Source: Steroidobacteraceae bacterium
GTDB lineage: Bacteria; Pseudomonadota; Gammaproteobacteria; Steroidobacterales; Steroidobacteraceae
Length of the DNA stretch: 6,006 nt
Direction of reading: 5' to 3'
NCBI GenBank assembly: GCA_013044085.1
Contig: JABEVI010000198.1
Coordinates: 1 to 6,006 of the forward strand
Within the stretch, counting starts at the first letter, position 1. Each line of letters opens with the position of its first letter. Under the pieces are notes generated by a model. It ran no database searches and was not told the origin of the DNA. It saw nothing but the letters and a program-made list of their open reading frames with translations. Shown in pieces: positions 1 to 6,006 of this stretch. The translations under genes and the position numbers were made by a program.

Positions 1-1421
1 TGACACTCGGTCGTGAGGCGCCGACGATCTGGCAGGCACTCGAGGATGTGCGGGTGCTTTCGATGCTCAGTGCCGATGGGCGCGCTCGCAGCGAGCGCGT
101 TCGCGAGGTGTTTCGCGAGGCGTTCGCGGCGCGCACCCAAACGGGCCTGTGCCGTTGGCTCGAGCGCTGCTGGCTAGCGCTCGGCGGTCCGGCCTGCGCG
201 CACGAGGAGTCGGACCTCGCGGATGCCGCCGCGGCCTTCGCGCGTTTTCGGGATCTGGAGCGGCGCGGCCTGCCCGATCCGGCGGATCTCGCCGGCGAGT
301 TCGCGAACCTGTATGCGCGCGATGCCGTCCCGGCCGCCGTGGAGATCATGACGATTCACAAGGCCAAAGGTCTTGAGTTCGACCTCGTCGTCCTGCCCGG
401 ACTCGATCGGGCGGTCGTGCATCGCGAGGATGAGTTTCTGCTGTCCCTGCAATTCGCACGCTCGGGGCGCGATGCCATGATCATGGCATCGCGCCCGGCG
501 GTCGGCGCCGCCGGTGATCCCTTGTTCGACTTTCTGCGCGCCCAAGCGCGCGATGGGGCCGATCTGGAGGCGGAACGATTGTTGTACGTCGCCTGCACGC
601 GCGCGAAGCGCGAGCTTTGTCTGTCGGCCGTGATGGCCGATGAGCGGGGCGAGACTCCGGCCAAGCCACCGCGCACGGGCAGTCTGCTCGCGGCTTTGTG
701 GCCGGTCGCCGGTGGGCAATTTTCGGTGAGCGCTGATGCGCTGGTGCCCGGAACGGCGGCGCGGGAGGGTTTGCGGCGCATGCCGGCGGGATGGAGTCCG
801 CCCGCCTGGCCGGTGCCGCCCGAGGTGCTTGCGGAATCGACCGCCACGTCCGCGCGCGAATCGCGGCCGCCCTTCGATTGGGTCGGCGAGACCGCCCGAC
901 AGGTCGGCACGCTCGTGCATGCGCAGTTGCAGCGGCTCGATCTGCGCCGCTGCGACCCGGGGAGTCTGCGCGAGCGCGAGCCTGAATTCCGGCGATGGCT
1001 GAGTTCCCGGGGGGTGCCATCAGCCTGGCTCGGCGCGGCTGGCGGGCGCGTCGTCGCGGCGCTCGTGACCGCGTGCACCGACCCGCGCGGCCGATGGATC
1101 CTCGAGGCCGGGCGGCGCGAGGATATGCGCGAACGGGCCTGGTCCGGCGTCTGCAACGGCGAACTCGTCCATGGGGTCTTCGACCGGTCTTTCATCGATG
1201 AGCAGGGTGTGCGCTGGGTCATCGACTATAAGACCAGTGAGCACCAGGGCGGCGGCCTGCAGGCCTTTCTCGACCGCGAGGTCGATCGTTACCGGCCGCA
1301 AATGAACCGCTACGCCGAGCTCGCCGGCCGGCTTGGGCCCGAGCCGGTGCGCATCGGACTGTATTTCCCCCTGATGGGTGCGTGGCGCGAGTGGTCGGCC
1401 GACGCCGTCCTCAATAGGTGA
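1..1421 (+). CDS. AddA/RecB-like helicase-nuclease (UvrD-type SF1 helicase plus PD-(D/E)XK nuclease), C-terminal part
   Basis: This gene is 5' partial: the frame is open to the left edge (first whole codon at 3), and about 472 residues are visible of a family usually over 1,000 long. An internal ATG is therefore not the true start. Late helicase motifs are clear: TIHKAKGLEF (351-380, the motif V region) and LLYVACTRAKREL (579-617, motif VI with its arginine). A RecB-family nuclease domain follows, with the GTLVH histidine (918-920), the GVFDRSF aspartate (1182-1184), the D-Y-K core of WVIDYKTSE (Asp 1224-1226, Lys 1230-1232), and a Q-x-x-x-Y element (Gln 1299-1301, Tyr 1311-1313). All expected metal-binding and catalytic residues are present, so the nuclease looks active. 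Family knowledge: such proteins act in the cytoplasm on DNA double-strand ends, unwinding and resecting them for recombination, usually with an AddB- or RecC-like partner, which would be off the left edge here. AddA versus RecB type cannot be settled from this fragment, so no symbol is given. Confidence 0.92.
   Translation, partial: TLGREAPTIWQALEDVRVLSMLSADGRARSERVREVFREAFAARTQTGLCRWLERCWLALGGPACAHEESDLADAAAAFARFRDLERRGLPDPADLAGEFANLYARDAVPAAVEIMTIHKAKGLEFDLVVLPGLDRAVVHREDEFLLSLQFARSGRDAMIMASRPAVGAAGDPLFDFLRAQARDGADLEAERLLYVACTRAKRELCLSAVMADERGETPAKPPRTGSLLAALWPVAGGQFSVSADALVPGTAAREGLRRMPAGWSPPAWPVPPEVLAESTATSARESRPPFDWVGETARQVGTLVHAQLQRLDLRRCDPGSLREREPEFRRWLSSRGVPSAWLGAAGGRVVAALVTACTDPRGRWILEAGRREDMRERAWSGVCNGELVHGVFDRSFIDEQGVRWVIDYKTSEHQGGGLQAFLDREVDRYRPQMNRYAELAGRLGPEPVRIGLYFPLMGAWREWSADAVLNR
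465..496. repeat. Perfect 32-bp palindrome inside the helicase-nuclease gene
   Basis: Each arm is 16 bases (GGGCGCGATGCCATGA and its exact reverse complement) with no spacer; the centre lies between 480 and 481. Pairing fails at 464/497. It lies between helicase motifs V and VI and encodes G-R-D-A-M-I-M-A-S-R-P in the main frame, which stays open through it. Part of the symmetry comes from the self-complementary codons Met-Ile-Met (ATGATCAT), but the rest of each arm is not explained by that. Whether it is a protein-binding site, a cruciform-forming site or chance is unknown. Confidence 0.95.
1411..1421. other. Tail-to-tail 11-bp overlap of the two convergent genes
   Basis: The plus-strand helicase-nuclease stop codon TGA occupies 1419-1421. 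The minus-strand gspN stop codon TGA occupies 1413-1411. The two reading frames therefore share 11 bp at their 3' ends. I see no GC-rich hairpin followed by a T-run in either direction nearby, so any terminator must lie inside coding sequence or be Rho-dependent. Confidence 0.9.
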
Positions 1422-2151
1422 ATTCGAGATCGACGGGCACCGCGCCGGTGGCGTCGCGACCACGCAATTGCGCCATTTGATCGACCACGGACGCAAGCGC
1501 GGGCGCAGCCCCGGTCCGCGCGCGCAGGGTCCCGGAGATGGTACCGCGGCCGGCGCTCGAATCGATGGTCGCGGTCGCGCGCAGGCGCAGCGGGCCGCCC
1601 GTGTCCCGCACCCTCGCCCGCAGAGCAGCGCCACCATCGAAGCGCACCAGATAGTCGCCGAGCGGCGCGCCACCGGCAATGAGGGACGATGAGAGCTGTG
1701 AGAGACGCAGGCTGCCCTCGATCGTCTCGATGCGGGTGTAGTCGGTTTTCAGATGACTCAGATCCAGGTGGGCCGTACCGCGCCAGCCGGGCGCCACGCC
1801 GAACGCGGCCAGATCGGTGATCGGGACGGTGCCGCGGATCGCATCGGCGCTCAGTCCGCCCGGGCGGATGCGTGCGTTCGCCCGCAGCGAGATCCGGTGA
1901 TCGACCCAGTGGGCGTCCACGTCGGCCGTGCCGCGTATCAGGTCGAGCGGATGCAGCCGCCACTCGACCGCGCCGGCATTGCTGCCGCCGATCGCGACCC
2001 GGCCGGCGACACCGTGCCAGATGCTCCCGGACAGATCGCCGAGCTGTACGAACGGCGGTACGAAGTGCTTGATCACCGCCGCCGGCAGCCTGGCCAACAA
2101 CACCCCGGCGGCGATCAGCAACGCGGCGGGGACCAAGGTCCAGTACTTCAT
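1411..2151 (-). CDS. gspN: Type II secretion system protein N (GspN)
   Basis: A protein of 246 residues, close to the usual GspN size. It begins MKYWTLVPAALLIAAG, giving one N-terminal membrane segment (about residues 5-23), and the rest should be periplasmic. The family-like segment LSGSIWHGVAGRVAIGG (about 40-56), followed by VEWRLHPLDLIRG (about 62-74), resembles the conserved L-S-G-x-x-W-x-G and W-x-L-x-P pattern of GspN. GspN is an accessory inner-membrane component present in only some T2SS; its exact role is poorly defined. The ATG was chosen because it overlaps the gspM stop as ATGA and gives the membrane anchor directly; the open frame continues upstream but only inside gspM and gspL. 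No strong Shine-Dalgarno sequence precedes it, so translation probably depends on coupling to gspM. It is the last gene of the operon. Confidence 0.9.
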   Translation of the reverse strand: MKYWTLVPAALLIAAGVLLARLPAAVIKHFVPPFVQLGDLSGSIWHGVAGRVAIGGSNAGAVEWRLHPLDLIRGTADVDAHWVDHRISLRANARIRPGGLSADAIRGTVPITDLAAFGVAPGWRGTAHLDLSHLKTDYTRIETIEGSLRLSQLSSSLIAGGAPLGDYLVRFDGGAALRARVRDTGGPLRLRATATIDSSAGRGTISGTLRARTGAAPALASVVDQMAQLRGRDATGAVPVDLEFTY

Positions 2152-2642
2152 GCGCCGTCTGCGCGGGCGAAAATGACGTTGGCATCGACGGTGCCGGTGC
2201 GTGTGCCGCGATCGACGTTGATCGATTCGACCGAGAGGCCGTAGCGTTGGTCGAGAGTCGCGAGCCAGAGCATCAAGGCGTCGAATGGCGCCGCCTGGAG
2301 CTGCACTCGCACCTCGCCGGTGCCGGAGGGTTGTGTGCCGCGTAGCGCCGCGGCCAGACCCGCATCCTGTGCGGTGCGGTCGATCAGCACGAGCGCCGGT
2401 TCGTTGCTCGGGACGCGCACGCGCGCCGCACCGGCGCGAATTTCCGGAGCATTCGCCCGCATCCAAGCCAGGTCCGCGCGGCGCTGCTTGCTCTGGCGCA
2501 TTGCGGCCGTGACCGCGGCATTCATCGGCAGGAGCAAGCCGCCCACCAGGATCAGGACCGCGACCAGGATGGCGCCCCCGACCAGCACGCGCCGCTCCCG
2601 CAGCTCGAGCCCGGCGAACCAGGATTGAAGAGCCTCCCTCAT
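2148..2642 (-). CDS. gspM: Type II secretion system protein M (GspM)
   Basis: A protein of 164 residues, normal for GspM. A short cytoplasmic N-terminus with the basic stretch LRERR (14-18) is followed by one hydrophobic segment (about 19-38, VLVGGAILVAVLILVGGLLL). Next come a charged, probably helical linker (about 45-75) and a periplasmic C-terminal domain. The stretches LVLIDRTAQDAGLAAAL (84-100) and VRVQLQAAPFDALMLWLATL (111-130) fit the family's ferredoxin-like C-terminal domain. GspM is a bitopic inner-membrane protein of the T2SS assembly platform that partners with GspL. Position directly after gspL supports the call. The start ATG overlaps the gspL stop (ATGA), and the stop overlaps the gspN start in the same way. 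The upstream Shine-Dalgarno match is weak. Confidence 0.93.
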   Translation of the reverse strand: MREALQSWFAGLELRERRVLVGGAILVAVLILVGGLLLPMNAAVTAAMRQSKQRRADLAWMRANAPEIRAGAARVRVPSNEPALVLIDRTAQDAGLAAALRGTQPSGTGEVRVQLQAAPFDALMLWLATLDQRYGLSVESINVDRGTRTGTVDANVIFARADGA

Positions 2643-3907
2643 CGCGCGCCTGCGTCGCCGGGTCCGCGAACCCGAAGATGCGCCACCAGCCCGTCCTTGG
2701 CGGGCATCGATGACTGGATGTCGGTGCGATAGCCTTGCTTGTCCAGAGACTGCGAAAGCTGCGCGAGTTCCTCGACGTTCTTGGCGGCAATGGTGAGATC
2801 GAGCATGTTCTTGCGGAAGGCGAAGGACTGAAGCTGAGTTTGCGCGCTCTGGTGGATCGTCGTGGCCAGCGCCTGCATCGTCCGCAGGAACACCTGCGGG
2901 CCGGTTGCCGATGCGCGGATCAGCTGCAGACGCGCCTGCATCTGGCGCCGTGCATCGCGCATCGGCTCGGTCGGCATCGTCGATGCGTAGATGCGGGCGA
3001 TCTGCCGCTCGGCATGCGCGCTCTGTCGATGCGCCACGTGGATCTCGATCGCCTGGGTTGCGACGTGTGCGCCGAGCAGTCCGATCCCGAGGAACACCGC
3101 GACCCGCCACTCGCGCCAGCGGTCCACGTACGGTGGAGTGCGCGCGAATTCGCCCTGCAGCAGGTTCACCGCGTCACGCGCCGGTAGTGAGCGCGCGAGC
3201 CAGGGCAGCGCGCCATCGGCCAACAACTGCACCCGCAGCGTCTCGAATTTCGGCAGGAGCAGCTCGACCTCGGCCTGCGTGCGGTCCCAGTCTTCACGGG
3301 TCAAATACAAGATCGCGCTGTTCATCGGTTGCGGATCGGCCTGCTCGGCGCTCGCATCGGCGATGAGGCCGCAAATCGTCAGGGCCTCGGCGAGCGGCGC
3401 CGCTTCGACCAGGAAGGGATGCCCGCCGGGGCGGCGCACGGCGAGCCGATCCTGTTCCAGCCACAGCACCGTTTGGCCGGGATTGTCGGGTAGCAGCGAA
3501 ATGTCGGCATACAGGGCCTGAGGTTCGAGTCCGGCGGTCCGCAGATCCAGGATCCACGCCCGCAGAGTCTCGCGGGCGACGACCGCGACGGGCGTCGTGC
3601 CGTTCGCTGCGCGCCGTCCGATGGAGAAGCTCAGACGCTCGACGTCCTCGCTCAGACTCTCCTCCATTGCGAACGGAACCGCTTGCGCCAACTTCTGGCC
3701 ATTGCCCGGCGGCAGTTCCGGGCTCGCGAGCAGCACCTGGGTTGCCGGCGCGAGGGCGATCACTTTCATGCCGGCGCCGGCCGTCGCGGCCTGGCCGAGC
3801 GGGCCGTGTTGCGACGGGCCGTTCGCCGTGCCGGACTCGTCGAGGACCGACCATTCGGTGTCGGTCTGACCCGGTGCGGGGAGGCGGATGAGCAGAGTTT
3901 GCGGCAT
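2639..3907 (-). CDS. gspL: Type II secretion system protein L (GspL)
   Basis: A protein of 422 residues, usual for GspL. The cytoplasmic actin-like domain spans about residues 1-255 and includes AVPFAMEESLSEDVERLSF (76-94), the characteristic GspL motif, and NLLQGEF (248-254), the conserved element before the membrane. One membrane segment lies at about 268-286 (RVAVFLGIGLLGAHVATQA). The periplasmic part has a helical segment (about 290-330) and a ferredoxin-like domain (about 335-415). In the family, the cytoplasmic domain binds the secretion ATPase GspE and couples it to the inner-membrane platform, together with GspM. The start is MPQTLLIRLP; the open frame upstream runs back into gspK and has no support. 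Only 5 nt separate it from the gspK stop (TAA), and no recognisable Shine-Dalgarno sequence precedes the ATG, so translation probably relies on ribosomes arriving from gspK. Confidence 0.96.
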   Translation of the reverse strand: MPQTLLIRLPAPGQTDTEWSVLDESGTANGPSQHGPLGQAATAGAGMKVIALAPATQVLLASPELPPGNGQKLAQAVPFAMEESLSEDVERLSFSIGRRAANGTTPVAVVARETLRAWILDLRTAGLEPQALYADISLLPDNPGQTVLWLEQDRLAVRRPGGHPFLVEAAPLAEALTICGLIADASAEQADPQPMNSAILYLTREDWDRTQAEVELLLPKFETLRVQLLADGALPWLARSLPARDAVNLLQGEFARTPPYVDRWREWRVAVFLGIGLLGAHVATQAIEIHVAHRQSAHAERQIARIYASTMPTEPMRDARRQMQARLQLIRASATGPQVFLRTMQALATTIHQSAQTQLQSFAFRKNMLDLTIAAKNVEELAQLSQSLDKQGYRTDIQSSMPAKDGLVAHLRVRGPGDAGAR

Positions 3908-3912
3908 GGCGA

Positions 3913-4893
3913 TTAGAGAGTTCCAAAGCTGCGCAGCAGCGGCACGACCTTGCCGTCGCTTCCGCGCTGCAAAAGACTGTACAAGGTGAACTCCGCGGTG
4001 CCAAGCCTCACCCGTGTGGTCAGGCGAAAATACGAGCCTTGATCCGTGACCATGTTTTGGATCTGGGCCCAGGTCGCCGGGCCGACGGTCGCCTGGAAGG
4101 TGCTGAGGTCGGGAAAACAACCGCTCTTGCGGCCCGCCGTCAGTGCCGACGGATCGCTCGAGTACTCGCCGGGAAGATTCGCGAGACTGTCGAGCACCAG
4201 CGCCGGGGCGGTGCAAATGTTGATCTTGGCGATCGCCGTCGGCAGTGCGGTGACGTACGGTTCGATCGCGAGGTAGCGATTGCGACCGAAGCCGGGCAGC
4301 GCCATTAGTTCGGTCGGACTCGTCATAGGCCAGTTGCCGGTCCAGTAAGGCGGGGTCAGCCGGGTGTAGACATCATCCTCGGCCCCGTAGGGCTGACTTG
4401 GCGTGTGGTCCGCGTCGATCCAGTCACGGGCGATCCCGGCCCACTTCGGCTCGAGATGCGCCGCGACCAGCAGACGTTGAAACAACAGCAGAGGGGCCGG
4501 GTCCTCGGTGCCGTTCGGCAACAGATGGCCGAGGTTGTTGAGGTTGAAACGTCCATCCATGTCCTGGATGCTTCCTTGCAGCGTGCCGATCGGTGGGCCG
4601 TCGGCGGCCTCTGCGGGCGTGATCGGAATGGCGGGCGAGGCTTGCGCCCACGGCTGCGCGAGGTTGACCTGCGGAGTCTGCTGCAATTGCCGTGACAACA
4701 CGTCGGCGGCCAGCGCCTCGGCGCCAAGCCCGAATTGCATCGCCTGCTCGACCGAGAGGATCGCGAGCGTGCGCTGACGCTCCAGAAAGCTGTCGAAGCC
4801 GACTTTCCACGCGAGCACGGTCGCCAGGGCGACGATCACGAGCGCGATGATCATCGCGACACCGCGTTGTCGGCGGGCGGCGGCGGGCCTCAT
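3913..4893 (-). CDS. gspK: Type II secretion minor pseudopilin GspK
   Basis: A protein of 326 residues, normal for GspK. The prepilin leader ends at RRQRG (Gly11), followed by VAMIIALVIVALATVLAW, the hydrophobic helix. Position +5 of the mature protein is Ile rather than Glu, as is typical for GspK. Family motifs follow: DMDGRFNLNNL (111-121), ARDWIDAD (155-162), GAEDDVYTRLTPPY (170-183), a helix-hairpin-helix-like ELMALPGFGRNRYLAIEPYV (195-214) and KINICTAPALVLDSL (223-237). Cys227 and Cys259 are the only two cysteines and could form a disulfide in the periplasm. GspK, with GspI and GspJ, caps the pseudopilus tip after processing by the prepilin peptidase, which is not in this window. The start is supported by GAGG seven bases upstream and by the short basic leader; it overlaps the gspJ stop as ATGA. 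The frame ends with TAA, unlike the TGA used by the neighbouring genes. Confidence 0.96.
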   Translation of the reverse strand: MRPAAARRQRGVAMIIALVIVALATVLAWKVGFDSFLERQRTLAILSVEQAMQFGLGAEALAADVLSRQLQQTPQVNLAQPWAQASPAIPITPAEAADGPPIGTLQGSIQDMDGRFNLNNLGHLLPNGTEDPAPLLLFQRLLVAAHLEPKWAGIARDWIDADHTPSQPYGAEDDVYTRLTPPYWTGNWPMTSPTELMALPGFGRNRYLAIEPYVTALPTAIAKINICTAPALVLDSLANLPGEYSSDPSALTAGRKSGCFPDLSTFQATVGPATWAQIQNMVTDQGSYFRLTTRVRLGTAEFTLYSLLQRGSDGKVVPLLRSFGTL

Positions 4894-5525
4894 CCGGCGA
4901 CCTCGACGAGACGGCGGATCCGGCCCCAGTCCTTGAACTTGATGATGATCTCGACCGCGGCCGGGCGATACGTCCATTGTTCGCTCTGCGGCAGGCCCGC
5001 CGGCGGCCATTGCACGCTCCAGTTCTGGTTCATGTCGAGGTATCTGATCTGTACGCCGGTCACCCCGTGCAGGAGGTTTTGTACGATCGGCTTATCGTTG
5101 CTGGTCGGATCGAGCACGGTGAAATAGCTGCGTTTGAGCACGGTTCCGACCAGTTGATAGCTGACCCGTTGCAGCGTGCTGCGCTGTTCCCCGGCGGTGT
5201 TCGACCAGCCGTCGCGGGTCATTTCCACCAGATCCGTGTCGCCGGTGCCGCCGATGAGACACGGTATGCGTGTCTGGCCGAGCGGGTCGCGGATCGGGCG
5301 CGGCACGATTTGCGAGAAATCCTGCACCATGATGCGCATGCCGAACTCGATCTGGCGTGTGCGCTTCAGTGCGGTCTCGGTGCGCTCGGCCGAGATGCGC
5401 GCCTCCCGATAGGTGCCGTACGCAAGGCCGGACATGATCGCGAGGATCAGCATCGCGACCAGAATCTCGATCAGGGTGAAGCCGGCGGGCCGGATGCGCG
5501 GTGCGACTTTCCCCGGCCGGTTCAT
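4890..5525 (-). CDS. gspJ: Type II secretion minor pseudopilin GspJ
   Basis: A protein of 211 residues, usual for GspJ. The prepilin signal is a basic leader ending PAG (Gly15), then FTLIEILVAMLILAIMSGLA, with the conserved Glu at mature +5 (Glu20). Cleavage and N-methylation by the prepilin peptidase are expected after Gly15. Downstream stretches match the family: MVQDFSQIVPRPIRDPLG (66-83), EMTRDGWSNTAGEQRSTLQR (101-120), LLHGVTGVQIRYLD (151-164) and AVEIIIKFKDWGRIRR (190-205). GspJ binds GspI and GspK in the quasihelical pseudopilus tip complex. The ATG overlaps the gspI stop (ATGA), and the frame upstream of it lies wholly inside gspI. A weak GGGAA lies four bases before the start. The gene end overlaps the gspK start as ATGA. 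Confidence 0.96.
   Translation of the reverse strand: MNRPGKVAPRIRPAGFTLIEILVAMLILAIMSGLAYGTYREARISAERTETALKRTRQIEFGMRIMVQDFSQIVPRPIRDPLGQTRIPCLIGGTGDTDLVEMTRDGWSNTAGEQRSTLQRVSYQLVGTVLKRSYFTVLDPTSNDKPIVQNLLHGVTGVQIRYLDMNQNWSVQWPPAGLPQSEQWTYRPAAVEIIIKFKDWGRIRRLVEVAG
4901..4904 (-). promoter_or_regulatory. Ribosome binding site of gspK
   Basis: On the minus strand GAGG occurs with a 7-nt spacer (TCGCCGG) before the gspK ATG at 4893. It lies inside the end of gspJ. It is the best Shine-Dalgarno match at any of the complete gene starts here and supports the chosen gspK start over upstream in-frame codons. Confidence 0.6.
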
Positions 5526-6006
5526 GGCGTTCCCGCCGGGGAGGGCTGCACGTTCTGGATCGGGGCCGTGCTTTGGCCGCCCGTACCCGTCTGCGCGGCC
5601 GTCGGCGGCACGCTGCCGACGGTCCAATCGACGGCGTTGGAACTGCCCGGCGCCGCGACGTCGGCACCGAGGAAACCGATCGCTTCGGCGAGCGGGCTGG
5701 CCTTCGCCTTTTTCTTCCTTCCCGGCCAGACGCGCACGACGATACGCCGCATGGTCGGGATGCTTGTGTTGTAGTAGCGCGTGTCGTAGTGCCAATGGCG
5801 CTTCGCGTAGCGCAGCTCGCCCTTGTTGCCGGATACCGCAGTCTTTTGCAGGTTCAGGCGCACGGCGGCGATGCGGTTCATCGCGATCCATTGCGCGAGG
5901 GTCTTGTCGCGCAGATAGCCGCTCGTGTCGGCGGCGCTGCCGATGGTCGTCATCAGGGCGGCGAGGCCGAGCGCGACGATGACCAGCGCGACCAGCACTT
6001 CGACCA
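5522..6006 (-). CDS. gspI: Type II secretion minor pseudopilin GspI, start missing, with C-terminal extension
   Basis: The gene is 5' partial: the frame is open to the right edge, and the first complete codons read V-E-V-L-V-A-L-V-I-V-A-L-G, the typical pseudopilin helix with the +5 Glu at 5999-6001. The leader and the cleavage-site Gly are off the window, so the in-frame GTG at 5998 is an internal Val codon and not a start. Family-like stretches are DKTLAQWIAMNRIAAVRL (5908-5855) and MRRIVVRVWPG (5752-5720), then SPLAEAIGFLG (5698-5666), where GspI proteins usually end. About 160 residues are visible, more than most complete GspI proteins; the extra length is a tail of some 43 residues (5653-5525) rich in Pro, Thr, Gly and Ser. 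A basic run, RKKKAK (5719-5702), precedes the last conserved segment. GspI is the tip pseudopilin that contacts GspJ and GspK. The TGA stop overlaps the gspJ ATG. Confidence 0.93.
   Translation of the reverse strand, partial: VEVLVALVIVALGLAALMTTIGSAADTSGYLRDKTLAQWIAMNRIAAVRLNLQKTAVSGNKGELRYAKRHWHYDTRYYNTSIPTMRRIVVRVWPGRKKKAKASPLAEAIGFLGADVAAPGSSNAVDWTVGSVPPTAAQTGTGGQSTAPIQNVQPSPAGTP

Noticed and set aside
174..1222. Long minus-strand open frames opposite the helicase-nuclease gene
   Set aside because: They are shadows of a GC-rich coding gene: Arg/Pro/Ala-rich translations with no recognisable domain, whereas the plus-strand frame carries clear motifs.
2056..2084. Inverted repeat CGGCGGT...ACCGCCG in gspN as a possible terminator hairpin
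   Set aside because: It lies far inside gspN with a 15-nt loop and no T-run, and arms of this length are common in GC-rich DNA.
1378..2244. Plus-strand open frames opposite gspN
   Set aside because: No domain or start signal, and atypical composition; gspN on the other strand explains the openness.
2152..2790. N-terminal extension of the gspN frame upstream of its ATG
   Set aside because: The extra sequence overlaps gspM and gspL, is Arg-rich without family similarity, and would bury the membrane anchor. The ATGA junction at 2148-2151 gives a family-sized protein.
4262..4291. Imperfect inverted repeat TTCGATCGC...GCGACCGAA in gspK
   Set aside because: Nine-base arms with a mismatch and a 12-base loop, inside a conserved coding stretch; likely chance.
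5526..5891. Upstream extension of the gspJ frame inside gspI
   Set aside because: It would put about 120 charged residues before the prepilin leader, which must be short for cleavage after Gly.
1..6006. Mobile element, CRISPR array, tRNA or defence system
   Set aside because: No transposase, integrase, repeat-spacer pattern or tRNA-like structure was seen. The coding density is accounted for by the T2SS genes and one repair gene, and the nuclease gene matches housekeeping AddA/RecB-type proteins.

Overview
This window shows the end of one operon and the end of a convergent gene. It looks like chromosomal DNA of a proteobacterium, most likely a gammaproteobacterium. The sequence is GC-rich (roughly two thirds by eye), densely coding, and has no intergenic gap longer than a few bases. 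The lineage is inferred from the type II secretion gene order gspI-J-K-L-M-N and from the presence of gspN; a finer placement cannot be read from this sequence.

Left part, plus strand (1-1421): the C-terminal part of a large AddA/RecB-type helicase-nuclease (UvrD-like superfamily 1 helicase fused to a PD-(D/E)XK nuclease). Its start and first helicase motifs lie off the left edge. Within this gene sits a perfect 32-bp palindrome (465-496), the most unusual sequence feature in the window.

Right part, minus strand (6006 down to 1411): the distal half of a general secretory pathway (type II secretion system, T2SS) operon, read in the order gspI (partial, start off the right edge), gspJ, gspK, gspL, gspM, gspN. 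GspI, GspJ and GspK are minor pseudopilins that build the tip of the periplasmic pseudopilus. GspL and GspM belong to the inner-membrane assembly platform, and GspN is an accessory inner-membrane protein. The upstream members (typically gspC-H) should lie beyond position 6006. Four of the five gene junctions are ATGA stop/start overlaps, which suggests translational coupling; only gspK-gspL has a small 5-nt gap.

The two transcription units meet tail to tail: the helicase-nuclease stop and the gspN stop overlap by 11 bp, so no separate intergenic terminator exists. I found no RNA gene, insertion sequence, CRISPR array, phage gene or promoter. The window is essentially conventional; I do not see an undescribed system. 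The points worth a second look are the long palindrome, a C-terminal extension on GspI, and the overlapping convergent gene ends.
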